Part shown: positions 24,992 through 33,327 of the stretch, in pieces | How positions within the stretch are numbered: the first letter of the stretch is position 1 | How the letters are laid out: the number at the start of each line of letters is the position of its first letter | Assembly: GCA_050633205.1 (NCBI GenBank) | Contig: JBOEGA010000020.1 | Location: 1-64,000, forward strand | Length of the DNA stretch: 64,000 bases | Direction of reading: 5' to 3' | DNA from: CBDHHC01 sp050633205 | GTDB lineage: Bacteria > Pseudomonadota > Alphaproteobacteria > Rhizobiales > CBDHHC01 | Program-made: the position numbers and the translations under genes | Notes under the pieces: generated by a model | The model's input: the letters and a program-made list of their open reading frames with translations, nothing else | What the model was told of the DNA's origin: nothing | The model's database searches: none

Positions 24992-26809
24992 ATGAGCACA
25001 GAAAAAGATACACCATTAGAGCTGATACGTAATTTCTCCATTGTCGCGCATATTGACCATGGAAAATCAACGCTGGCTGACAGACTGATACAATATTGCG
25101 GAGGCCTCACACAGCGTGAGATGACCGAGCAGGTCCTGGACTCGATGGATATCGAGCGGGAACGTGGAATCACCATTAAGGCACAGACTGTCTGCCTGAA
25201 TTACGCAGCCGATGACGGAAATACATACCAGCTTAACCTGATGGACACGCCTGGTCACGTCGATTTCGCATATGAAGTCAGTCGTTCCCTTGCAGCTTGT
25301 GAAGGGTCTATTCTCATTGTCGACGCTTCACAGGGCGTTGAGGCTCAGACTCTTGCTAACGTGTATCAGGCACTCGATAACAACCATGAGTTGGTGCCTG
25401 TGCTCAATAAAATTGACTTGCCAGCCGCTGAGCCGGATCGTGTAAGAGCGCAAATTGAAGATGTTATTGGTCTGGATGCCTCTGATGCTGTGGAAGCATC
25501 TGCCAAAACCGGTATTGGCATCAAGGAAGTCCTCGAAGCAATCGTAACACGTTTGCCCCACCCAAAAGGAGATCCGGACAAGCCTCTGAAGGCCATGCTG
25601 GTTGATAGCTGGTATGACCCATATCTCGGTGTTGTTGTGCTTGTCCGCATTATTGATGGTCACCTGCGTAAAGGTCAGAAAATTAAGCTCATGTCTACAG
25701 GGGCAGTATATCCCGTGGATCGTGTAGGTGTATTCCGCCCTAAACAGGACCTTACTAATATACTGGGGCCAGGTGAAGTCGGTTTCTTTACAGCCGCAAT
25801 CAAGGAAGTTGCAGATACTCGTGTTGGCGATACCGTAACTGAAGATAAGCGCCCCTGTACTGAAATTCTTGAGGGCTTCAAGGAAGCTCAGCCGGTTGTA
25901 TTCTGTGGCCTGTTCCCGATAGACGCATCTGATTTTGAGAACCTGCGTGATTCCATGGGAAGGCTTCGGCTGAACGATGCCAGCTTCCAGTATGAGATGG
26001 AAACATCTGCAGCACTTGGTTTTGGTTTCCGTTGTGGTTTCCTGGGACTGTTGCATCTTGAAATTATCCGCGAACGTCTGGAACGCGAATTCAAAATTGA
26101 CCTGATTACAACTGCTCCAAGCGTTGTCTACCATGTTTACATGACTGACGGCACAATGATTGAATTGCACAACCCGGCAGATATGCCTGAACCAGTACGT
26201 GTTGAGCGTATCGAAGAGCCCTGGATCACTGCGACAATTCTTGTTCCGGATGAATATCTGGGCGCTGTATTGAAGCTTTGCGAAGATCGTCGCGGCCGTC
26301 AGAAAGAACTGACCTACGCTGGCAGCCGTGCAATGGTAATCTATGAATTGCCGCTCAACGAGGTCGTCTTCGATTTCTATGACCGTCTTAAGTCTGTTAC
26401 CAGAGGTTACGCTTCATTCGATTATCAGATGATTGGATATGAAACAAACAATCTGGTGAAGATGTCTGTGCTTGTGAACGCAGAACCTGTTGATGCATTA
26501 TCAATGATGGTGCACCGGGATCGTGCTGAAGCACGGGGCAGGGCAATGTGCGAAAAGCTGAAAGAGCTTATTCCTCGTCACCTCTTTAAGATACCGATTC
26601 AGGCAGCTATTGGTGGTAAGGTAATCGCAAGGGAAACGCTTTCCGCAATGCGCAAGGATGTGACCGCAAAATGTTATGGTGGTGACATTACCCGTAAGCG
26701 TAAGCTTCTCGAGAAGCAGAAAGAGGGTAAAAAGAAAATGCGCCAGTTCGGTCGCGTGGAAATCCCTCAGGAAGCATTTATTGCTGCACTTAAAATGGAT
26801 GATAACTAG
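24992..26809 (+). CDS. lepA: Elongation factor 4 (LepA)
   Basis: 605 residues, full length. GTPase motifs: A-H-I-D-H-G-K-S-T near 18-26, R-G-I-T-I-K near 58, D-T-P-G-H-V near 83-88, N-K-I-D near 137. LepA-specific features follow: domain II, the E-P-W-I-T-A-T-I-L-V segment, and the C-terminal domain with C-Y-G-G-D-I-T-R-K-R-K-L-L-E-K-Q-K-E-G-K-K (split here by description). It is a ribosome-bound GTPase acting in translation/initiation quality. Usually followed by lepB in some lineages, but not here. Confidence 0.96.
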   Translation: MSTEKDTPLELIRNFSIVAHIDHGKSTLADRLIQYCGGLTQREMTEQVLDSMDIERERGITIKAQTVCLNYAADDGNTYQLNLMDTPGHVDFAYEVSRSLAACEGSILIVDASQGVEAQTLANVYQALDNNHELVPVLNKIDLPAAEPDRVRAQIEDVIGLDASDAVEASAKTGIGIKEVLEAIVTRLPHPKGDPDKPLKAMLVDSWYDPYLGVVVLVRIIDGHLRKGQKIKLMSTGAVYPVDRVGVFRPKQDLTNILGPGEVGFFTAAIKEVADTRVGDTVTEDKRPCTEILEGFKEAQPVVFCGLFPIDASDFENLRDSMGRLRLNDASFQYEMETSAALGFGFRCGFLGLLHLEIIRERLEREFKIDLITTAPSVVYHVYMTDGTMIELHNPADMPEPVRVERIEEPWITATILVPDEYLGAVLKLCEDRRGRQKELTYAGSRAMVIYELPLNEVVFDFYDRLKSVTRGYASFDYQMIGYETNNLVKMSVLVNAEPVDALSMMVHRDRAEARGRAMCEKLKELIPRHLFKIPIQAAIGGKVIARETLSAMRKDVTAKCYGGDITRKRKLLEKQKEGKKKMRQFGRVEIPQEAFIAALKMDDN

Positions 26810-26852
26810 AGTCAGGCCAGTTAATCTCCTGACCAGGTTCACTGAACTCTGT

Positions 26853-26913
26853 TCTGCCCGATAGAATAAGATTGCAATACAATCTTTATGCATATGCTGC
26901 TTCATTGGGCAGA
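26853..26913. repeat. Nested inverted repeats downstream of lepA
   Basis: Outer arms TCTGCCC (26853-26859) and GGGCAGA (26907-26913). Inner arms AAGATTG (26868-26874) and CAATCTT (26880-26886) with a 5-nt loop. All perfect; no T-tract. Confidence 0.5.
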
Positions 26914-27043
26914 GCTTGGTTACCTGCATGACTAGGTAGGGGAGCCGGTTTCTATTTCAAAAAAACAGATAATCAAGTAAAAACAAAGCAATACTATTGC
27001 AAAGTGATAGCTGGCATAGAACTTGAAATATAGTTAACGCAAT

Positions 27044-27132
27044 GCCCTGACTGACCTGTTCTGAATGTCTGCCGGACTCATTCCTCTGTCTGCTATGCGT
27101 GACCAGAGTTACAGAACAGATCAGGTCAGGGC
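27044..27132. ncRNA. Candidate structured RNA or large cruciform: 19-bp stem with 48-nt apical region
   Basis: Left arm 27044-27063 pairs with 27112-27132. GCCCTGAC pairs GTCAGGGC, TGA pairs TCA, and CTGTTCTG pairs CAGAACAG, giving 19 pairs with one bulge and one mismatch. The apical region contains a further CTCTG/CAGAG pairing. Strand of any transcript is unknown, and no known RNA family was recognised. Confidence 0.4.
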
Positions 27133-27328
27133 GCCCAGAATTAAGCACTCCCGATCAGGAGTTGTCCCTTCTCTGTTTCTCCGCTTTTGCAGCAACACCA
27201 CAGTGTTTATTAATTCTTCTCTGCTATCAATCTACAAAAATAACATCGGTTACGATGAGACCTGTACAGGTTTGCACAGCAAGGGGCTTCAATAACTGGC
27301 GGATTAAGTTTGAGTTAAGGAATTACAT

Positions 27329-27742
27329 ATGACCCCTGAGCAGATACAGCTTGTACAAGATAGTTTTAAGAAGGTAGAGCCCATTGCAATGAAGGCCGCA
27401 GATCTGTTCTACGGCAGGCTTTTCGAAATTGCCCCCGAGGTTCGTTCTCTCTTTCCGGAAGAGCTGAGTGAGCAGAAAGGTAAGCTTATGAGTATGCTTG
27501 CTACTGCAGTCAGAAACCTTCATCAGGTGGAACAGATTGTTCCGGCAGTACAGGAACTGGGAAGGCGCCACGTTGGTTATAATGTCACAAGCGAACATTA
27601 TAAATCTGTTGGTGCTGCATTAATCTGGACATTGGAGCAGGGGCTTGGAGACAGTTTTACTCCGGATGTGCGGGATGCATGGCTGGAAACCTATGGAACT
27701 CTGGCAGGGGTAATGACTCAGGCAGCAGCAGAGGCAGCCTGA
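27329..27742 (+). CDS. Single-domain bacterial haemoglobin (Vitreoscilla type)
   Basis: 137 residues, globin fold only, with no reductase domain. Aligned by eye to Vitreoscilla haemoglobin: Tyr28 at B10 (L-F-Y-G-R-L-F), Gln49 at the E7 region (S-E-Q-K-G-K-L), proximal His81 at F8 (G-R-R-H-V-G-Y). These residues favour O2 binding or NO dioxygenation, needing an external reductase. AAGGA lies seven bases before the ATG. Convergent with the TRAP binding protein gene 11 nt away. Confidence 0.88.
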   Translation: MTPEQIQLVQDSFKKVEPIAMKAADLFYGRLFEIAPEVRSLFPEELSEQKGKLMSMLATAVRNLHQVEQIVPAVQELGRRHVGYNVTSEHYKSVGAALIWTLEQGLGDSFTPDVRDAWLETYGTLAGVMTQAAAEAA

Positions 27743-27753
27743 GTATAAAAGAA

Positions 27754-28824
27754 TTACTTCCGCTTTCTCCTCTTTTTAGGAGGAGCTTTTGAAGGAGGCG
27801 GGGCTACAGGAGTTGTAGCTATCGTCTTCTTTATAAGATCATAGAGATCCTGTCCGGGAATCCCTTTAGCCTGCATGCTCTTAATCCATTCATCTCTGGT
27901 TGGATTTGCTGCTTTTCTCACAAAGTCGGCAAGATCTTCTTCAGGAAAGACAACTTTTTCAATCTTGTTCTTTTTCAGAACTGCTTCAAATTTTTTGTTT
28001 TGAATGAACTTGTATTTTTTTAGATAATGGGTCAGTGCCGGAGTAACTGAGTCCAGAAGAATTTTTTTATGTTCTTCAGACAGTTTCCCAAAAGCATCTT
28101 TATTGATTACAACCGGACAGTTGATTGTTCCTGGGTTCAGGTTGCTGGTCCACCATTTGGCTTCTTTCAGGGTGCCATAAAACAAATGAGCATGTTCAGC
28201 AAATGCTGCAGATGTTACAACTCCTGTTTTAATTGAATTTGTAACCTGTGTTGGTTCCAGGGGTTTTGCAGTTGCTCCAAGTGCTTTAAATGCTTTGGCA
28301 ATTCCCCCGGTAGCACGTATATCAGCATTTCTGAAGTCAAGAATACGCTTTATCGGTTTGCCAACGCCTGCAATATTATATTGAGGTAATGGGCTGGGCA
28401 TCAGGAGCAGTGCATTCCAGCGGGCAAGATCTCTTTTGACTGACGGGTGATCATAGACAGCCTGTGATACTCTGATTTCCTGTTCAAGAGTGCTGACACC
28501 CAGAAATGGAAGCTCAAGAACATTCAGGGTCGGAATTTTATCGCGGTGATATCCCACGCAGAATTGCGCCATCTCAAAAGCACCGATAGAAATACCATCC
28601 AGATTCTCTTTGCTTTTGGAAAGTTTTTCATCGTAATGCAGCTTAATTTTAAAGGTGCCTTTGGTTTTCTTGCTGACCAGCTTTGAGAGCATTTCAATAT
28701 GCTCTGTAAAAACGCGTGGCTTTCCCCAAAGTGATACGTTCCATTCAACTGCCGCCATTGACTCAACAGATGTCAAAGTTAAAGCCGTTAAAGCAAGTGC
28801 GATAGTTTTGAATTTTAGGCGCAT
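27754..28824 (-). CDS. TRAP transporter substrate-binding protein, DctP-like
   Basis: 356 residues: signal peptide (residues 1-24, cleavage after S-M-A-A), a DctP-type periplasmic fold (F-K-I-K-L-H-Y, L-P-F-L-G, D-I-R-A-T-G-G-I-A-K-A, the P-T-Q-V motif, W-W-T-S-N-L-N-P-G) and a basic, proline-rich tail ending K-K-R-R-K-R-K. It lacks the exact family arginine triplet by eye but keeps the R-A-T-G-G segment. Start 28824 is fixed by GGGAGGAAC just upstream; the frame could be read 29 codons further up, but that gives no signal peptide. No DctQ/DctM permease is present. It sits before a DctB/DctD-like pair on the same strand. Confidence 0.82.
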   Translation of the reverse strand: MRLKFKTIALALTALTLTSVESMAAVEWNVSLWGKPRVFTEHIEMLSKLVSKKTKGTFKIKLHYDEKLSKSKENLDGISIGAFEMAQFCVGYHRDKIPTLNVLELPFLGVSTLEQEIRVSQAVYDHPSVKRDLARWNALLLMPSPLPQYNIAGVGKPIKRILDFRNADIRATGGIAKAFKALGATAKPLEPTQVTNSIKTGVVTSAAFAEHAHLFYGTLKEAKWWTSNLNPGTINCPVVINKDAFGKLSEEHKKILLDSVTPALTHYLKKYKFIQNKKFEAVLKKNKIEKVVFPEEDLADFVRKAANPTRDEWIKSMQAKGIPGQDLYDLIKKTIATTPVAPPPSKAPPKKRRKRK

Positions 28825-29025
28825 ATGTTCCTCCCATATCACCCGGATTTTTACATACAACAAATCTCTATACTGAATAATGTGCTTAATGTGGCAGTAT
28901 CCTGCATTCATTCAGGTTATTTATCAAGAGTATGAAGTTGAGCATGGGGTATGAATATGAATGTTAAGTGTAAAATATAACCTAATTACAATAAGTTAAT
29001 AACATTTTCACGACATTTCATTTTA

Positions 29026-30399
29026 TCATGAAGGGCTGTCATCCTGTCTCATAATTCCAAGTCTGGCCATTTTACTGTTCAATGTGCGGCGTGGAACGTC
29101 AAGCTCCTCAATAACAAGAGATATCTTTCCACCATGCCTGCGGATTGAATTTTGTATGATCTGACGCTCAAAATGATGAAGCTGTTCTTCGAGACTGGCA
29201 CTCTCTGACAGGGTTTGATTGGATTGGTCTATAGTGGTCATGGCAGCTGTTAGCCTGTCATTTTCAGGAAGGTCATTAAGAACCATTCGCTCTGCCACAT
29301 TTCTTAGCTCACGAACATTTCCAGGCCAGTTATGCGCCATAAGTCCGGCAAGCTCTGTACTGGTTAAAAATTGTGTGGGACGATCATAGGTATCAGAGGC
29401 TATATCTGCAAAGCAGCGAAACAGTACCGGAATATCTTCTCTGCGTTCTCTAAGGGGAGGCAATCTCAATTCCACGGTATTAATGCGGTAGTAGAGATCC
29501 GCCCGGAGTCTGGACTGCTCAATAGCAATTTTAGGCTCTTCATTCGCAGCACTGATCAATCTGAAATTAGTTTTAACAGTTTTGCTGGCACCCAGCGGAA
29601 GGACTTCACTTTCCTGAAGTGCACGAAGCAGCTTGGCCTGCAGGCCGATAGGCATACTGACAATTTCATCCAGGAACAGTGTGCCGGATTCAGCCCGTAC
29701 CATACTGCCCACATGATTTTGGTAAGCACCGGTAAAAGAACCGCGCTCATGTCCGAATAATTCACTTTCGGCGGTTGTTTCAGGTATAGCAGCCCCATTA
29801 ATAGCAACAAAAGGACCATTGGAAGACTGGCTGAGGTCATGCAGACATTTGGCTGCTACTTCTTTACCTGTCCCTGTCTCTCCCAGAAGCAATACATTTG
29901 CATTTGTTGGCGCAATGCTGGCTATCTGGTCTCTCAGCCTTTTAATCGGATCACTGACACCTATAAGTCTGCCGGCCAGCTTGTCATAGGCGTCAATCTG
30001 GTGACGAAGAGACCTGTTCTCCAGAATAAGACGACGTTTCTCAATTCCACGCTTTACAGCTTCAATAAGTCTTTCCGGTTCAAAAGGCTTTTCAATAAAG
30101 TCATAAGCACCCAGTTGCATGGCTTTCACAGCCATATCAATATCCCCATGGCCGGTTATCAGGATAACAGGCAGGTCCGGATCAATCTGCTTCACTCTGG
30201 AAAGTAGTTCTACTCCACTGATGCCTGGCATTTTGACATCCGTTACGATCATCCCGTCATGATCCTTTGGCAGAACATTCAGCATATCCATGGCGTTAGA
30301 GAAGTCCTCAACAGCCATTCCCTCCAGTTCCAGTCCCTGGCGCATGGAAGCTCGTACCAGACCTTCATCATCGATTAGAAATATTTTCGGAGTTGTCAT
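29026..30399 (-). CDS. dctD: Sigma-54-dependent response regulator (DctD-like)
   Basis: 457 residues in NtrC-family order: receiver domain with phospho-acceptor Asp54 (I-V-T-D-V-K-M-P-G), AAA+ domain with Walker A G-E-T-G-T-G-K-E near 170, a G-S-F-T-G-A loop (variant of GAFTGA), Walker B G-T-L-F-L-D-E-I, and a Fis-type helix-turn-helix at the C-terminus (I-E-E-L-D-V-P-R-R-T-L-N). It should activate sigma-54 promoters in response to the kinase encoded 7 nt upstream. The likely target is the neighbouring TRAP binding protein, but I found no good -24/-12 site in front of that gene. Confidence 0.88.
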   Translation of the reverse strand: MTTPKIFLIDDEGLVRASMRQGLELEGMAVEDFSNAMDMLNVLPKDHDGMIVTDVKMPGISGVELLSRVKQIDPDLPVILITGHGDIDMAVKAMQLGAYDFIEKPFEPERLIEAVKRGIEKRRLILENRSLRHQIDAYDKLAGRLIGVSDPIKRLRDQIASIAPTNANVLLLGETGTGKEVAAKCLHDLSQSSNGPFVAINGAAIPETTAESELFGHERGSFTGAYQNHVGSMVRAESGTLFLDEIVSMPIGLQAKLLRALQESEVLPLGASKTVKTNFRLISAANEEPKIAIEQSRLRADLYYRINTVELRLPPLRERREDIPVLFRCFADIASDTYDRPTQFLTSTELAGLMAHNWPGNVRELRNVAERMVLNDLPENDRLTAAMTTIDQSNQTLSESASLEEQLHHFERQIIQNSIRRHGGKISLVIEELDVPRRTLNSKMARLGIMRQDDSPS

Positions 30400-30406
30400 G
30401 TCATAC

Positions 30407-32173
30407 CTATATCGCTACGGCTTGTTCGGCTTCCACTGATTTGGGAATAGGAAGTCTGATCTCAAAACAGGCTCCTCCCCCAACTATATTCATTATACTA
30501 AGCTGACCATCAAAATGTTCTATAATTCTTTTGGAAATAGCCAGCCCCAGACCGATCCCCTTGCCCGCAGACTTTGTTGTGTAAAAGGGTTCAAATATAT
30601 GAGAAATCTGAGCCTCTGGAATACCACTGCCAGTATCCGTCACAGAAATATAAATACAATCAGGTTCTGTCGAAGTGCTGATGGTCAGTAGTTTCGTGTC
30701 ACTGTTTTGCATCGCATCGATTGCATTCTGCGACAGATTCACGATAACCTGCTCAAGACGGCCGGAATCTGCCTCTACAATTTGAGGTTCAGGACCTAAT
30801 TCCAGAACCAGCTCACAGCCGCTTGCGTCCAGTTGGCGCTGGAACAGCTTGAGCCCTTCCTGAATTACCTTGCGAACATCAAACTGCTGAAGCTTGATCG
30901 GTTCTTTTCGGGCAAATGCTTTCAACTGCTCAGTAATACGCCTCATTCGGTCGGCAAGAGATTCCATTTCTCTTAAAATAGGCAATATTTCATCAACAGA
31001 CTTCTGTCCCATCAACAACTTGCGAGCATTAAACATGGACATCTTCATGCCTGTAATGGGCTGGTTAATCTCGTGAGCCATTGCCGCCGCCATATGTCCA
31101 AGAGCAGAGACTTTTCCGGATTCAATCAGCTGTTCCTGAATGGCCTGCACTTCTTTTTCCGCCCTTTTTCTCTCGACAATTTCCAGCTCAAGCTTTCTGT
31201 TGGCAGCTTTTAACTCCTCAGCAGCTTTAATAATAGCGCTGTGTTTCTGGCGCTGTCGTCTCTGCCACCGCAGCAAAACCAGAAGTAAAACCAGAACTCC
31301 GCATATGGTTGCTATCAGAGTTGATACCCATATACGCTCGGTTACCATATCTTCAGGTGATAGATAATAGATCTTCCACCCAAAGTTATTAAGTGCCTTA
31401 AAGTGAAAATAGTATTTTTTTTCTCCGATAATCAGGGCATTGGTACCATTTTCGTTTAATTCCGTAGAAGTCAGCGGTAATAGCTTCTGGCCCTTGTAGC
31501 GCCTGCGTTTATGCGCTTCTTCCAGTGAATCTTTTGGTAGCTGGGTAAGAGTTCGGTATATCCAGTTTTTATTACTGGCCATAACCGCAACGCCATATTC
31601 GTCAGCAACGATTACAGATTCAGTCCCCTTAAGCCATTGATCCTGCAAAGGTGTCAGGTCTGCTTTCGTCGCCGCCACACCAATAATCTTGTCATTCATG
31701 TAAATTGGAGCAGACAGAAAATATTCCGGTTTTCCGGCAGTATATTCAATAGAGAAATATCGCCCCTTAAAACCAAATATAGCATCAAGGAAGTAAGGCC
31801 GTGTACTGAATTTCTTTCCGATTATCGTATTAGGTTTATTCCAGTCATCTGCTGCAATCGTTTCTCCATCTTTATCGAGAATATAAATTGATGCTGTCAG
31901 GGATTCTTCCTGCAGTTCTTTCAGAAACGAATTTGCCAGAAATCTCTGAATAGTGACTTCCTGCAGACTTTTCTTTTTATTTTTATAGTCAGCCCAGGTA
32001 GAGAGCAGTTTTATAATACGCCCCTCATGAGCGACCACATAGGGAATAACACGGTGATTGGCCAGAGCACCTGAGAAGATGCCACCATAAAGCTCAACAC
32101 GCTGCTGCGCAGTCTGCTGCATCGTATTATAGCTCCATAGCCATGCCCAGTAGGCCATGGCTATCGACAGCAA
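30407..32173 (-). CDS. dctB: Sensor histidine kinase (DctB-like), start uncertain
   Basis: About 588 residues from a TTG at 32173: a periplasmic double-Cache sensor region (I-L-D-K-D-G-E-T-I-A; T-R-P-Y-F; A-A-T-K-A-D-L), a second membrane helix near 280-300, a short coiled coil, then the kinase. H-box A-M-A-H-E-I-N-Q-P, N-box N-L-S-Q-N-A-I-D-A-M, G-boxes D-T-G-S-G-I and G-I-G-L-G-L-A-I-S. This is the C4-dicarboxylate-sensing DctB layout. Oddity: the TTG lies inside the first membrane helix. The open frame runs about 150 bases further up to a TGA near 32330 and encodes a plausible cytoplasmic N-terminus plus helix start, but has no ATG, GTG or other TTG. The real start may be a rare codon, or there may be a frameshift. 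Confidence 0.8.
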   Translation of the reverse strand: MLSIAMAYWAWLWSYNTMQQTAQQRVELYGGIFSGALANHRVIPYVVAHEGRIIKLLSTWADYKNKKKSLQEVTIQRFLANSFLKELQEESLTASIYILDKDGETIAADDWNKPNTIIGKKFSTRPYFLDAIFGFKGRYFSIEYTAGKPEYFLSAPIYMNDKIIGVAATKADLTPLQDQWLKGTESVIVADEYGVAVMASNKNWIYRTLTQLPKDSLEEAHKRRRYKGQKLLPLTSTELNENGTNALIIGEKKYYFHFKALNNFGWKIYYLSPEDMVTERIWVSTLIATICGVLVLLLVLLRWQRRQRQKHSAIIKAAEELKAANRKLELEIVERKRAEKEVQAIQEQLIESGKVSALGHMAAAMAHEINQPITGMKMSMFNARKLLMGQKSVDEILPILREMESLADRMRRITEQLKAFARKEPIKLQQFDVRKVIQEGLKLFQRQLDASGCELVLELGPEPQIVEADSGRLEQVIVNLSQNAIDAMQNSDTKLLTISTSTEPDCIYISVTDTGSGIPEAQISHIFEPFYTTKSAGKGIGLGLAISKRIIEHFDGQLSIMNIVGGGACFEIRLPIPKSVEAEQAVAI

Positions 32174-32738
32174 AACTGTAAAGGCAAGGCATGTTAAAAT
32201 CAGTTTGCGGGTGCCAAATTTTGAGTCGTCGGTGCTGATAGTCTTAACCCTGTTTTGTTTACGCGTTAAATTATTAGCTTCAGTATCTGCATTCGCCGGG
32301 ATATTAAAATAAAGAAGATCAGTGATCGCGGATCAGGAGAAATTGTTTCCCGGTCGCAAAAAAGACTTGCAGGAGAAAACTGCTTCTTAAACCTGAGGAT
32401 AATCCGCAGGATATGCCATAATTCCGATACTACTTTAATAACCCGGCCAAATTCGTTTTTTGATATTTCATTATTGCTCTAAGTTTATAACAAAAAAAGA
32501 CTTTTCGTCTACAATTACCGAACTTCAAATCTTGGAAGGATGTACTGGAAAGAATATATCTGGAATAGATAACACCCGATAATGAAGAACAATGAATAAC
32601 GGGTTATGGTAACTTCAGGATAGCCTTGAAAACTACATGGTTGATATTATTGTCAGAAATTTATTCATTGGGGGGCTGAACTGAATTTCTGACAAATATC
32701 ACTATCTTCTGGCAACTTTATTTGGCTTGTAAAAAAAA
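32174..32738. other. Intergenic region between msrB and the dctB-like gene, 565 nt
   Basis: The first ~150 bases continue the open kinase frame (see dctB). The rest is AT-rich without a coding frame and carries the 12-bp inverted repeat at 32650-32695. Confidence 0.5.
32650..32695. repeat. Perfect 12-bp inverted repeat beyond msrB
   Basis: TTGTCAGAAATT (32650-32661) and AATTTCTGACAA (32684-32695), 22-nt loop containing a run of six G. It lies 44 nt beyond the msrB stop and may close its transcript, but no T-tract follows. Confidence 0.6.
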
Positions 32739-33242
32739 TTATGCTTTTGGTTCAAAAACCATAGCAAGGCCATTGATACAATGCCTTTTGCCCAGAGGTT
32801 TAGGCCCATCTTCGAAAATATGACCAAGGTGGCCACCACAGCGACGACAATGTGCTTCAGTGCGTGTTATAAACAGAGTATTGTCTTCTTTGGTGCCAAG
32901 GGCATTTTCAATTGCCTGGGTAAAGCTCGGCCATCCTGTTTTGCTATCATATTTATGCTCGGATTTGTAAAGTGGCAGCTTGCAACCCGCACAGGCATAA
33001 ATTCCTTCACGTTTTTCTTTCAGAAGAGGGCTTGTTCCGGCGCGTTCCGTTGCATGTTTGCGTAACACTGCGAACTGGTCAGGGGACAGAATAGATTTCC
33101 ATTCATCTTCAGTCTTGGTGATCTCAAAGACTTTGCCTGATTTGCTGCCCAGTGCAGCCCCGGAAAAAGAAAGTGTTCCGGATACAGCAGATGCTCCAAG
33201 TACCGCAGAGGTAGCAAAAATCAGATTTCTCCGGTTTATCAT
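32739..33242 (-). CDS. msrB: Peptide-methionine (R)-S-oxide reductase with Tat-type export signal
   Basis: 167 residues. The N-terminus N-R-R-N-L-I-F followed by a hydrophobic stretch (to about 35) resembles a twin-arginine signal. The MsrB domain has both zinc pairs (C-A-G-C and C-R-R-C-G-G-H), the G-W-P-S-F motif, and the catalytic Cys in K-R-H-C-I-N. It repairs oxidised methionine in exported proteins. Start 33242 chosen for AAAGGA six bases upstream. The fasciclin gene is 85 nt upstream on the same strand, and an ECF sigma pair diverges beyond it, suggesting an oxidative-stress module. Confidence 0.92.
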   Translation of the reverse strand: MINRRNLIFATSAVLGASAVSGTLSFSGAALGSKSGKVFEITKTEDEWKSILSPDQFAVLRKHATERAGTSPLLKEKREGIYACAGCKLPLYKSEHKYDSKTGWPSFTQAIENALGTKEDNTLFITRTEAHCRRCGGHLGHIFEDGPKPLGKRHCINGLAMVFEPKA

Positions 33243-33274
33243 AATATGTCCTTTGAATATAAGTGTTTGTAAAC

Positions 33275-33304
33275 TCACCTCACGATATGAGGATCGTGAG
33301 GTGA
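33275..33304 (-). terminator. 12-bp hairpin between fasciclin gene and msrB
   Basis: TCACCTCACGAT and ATCGTGAGGTGA, perfect 12-bp stem, 6-nt loop, no T-tract. It sits between the fasciclin stop and the msrB ribosome-binding site, so it may partly terminate or protect the upstream message and set the ratio of the two products. Confidence 0.6.
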
Positions 33305-33327
33305 TAAGGGAGAAATATCAACAGAGC

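Larger units (their letters stand above)
26810..27328. other. Intergenic region between lepA and globin, 519 nt, with two strong nested stem structures
   Basis: No convincing coding frame. It holds two separate inverted-repeat systems (26853-26913 and 27044-27132) and a small ACTCC/GGAGT hairpin near 27147-27163. The density of structure suggests a regulatory RNA or long structured leader rather than plain spacer. Confidence 0.5.

Noticed and set aside
25328..26170. 280-codon open frame antisense to lepA
   Set aside because: lepA is unmistakable on the plus strand; the antisense frame has no recognisable protein features.
27065..27332. Two overlapping ~76-codon plus-strand frames before the globin gene
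   Set aside because: They run through the large stem structure, overlap each other in different frames, and lack ribosome-binding sites.
28870..28900. Sigma-54-like TGGCAG...TGCA near the TRAP binding protein gene
   Set aside because: The spacing between GG and GC is one base short and it points away from the gene.
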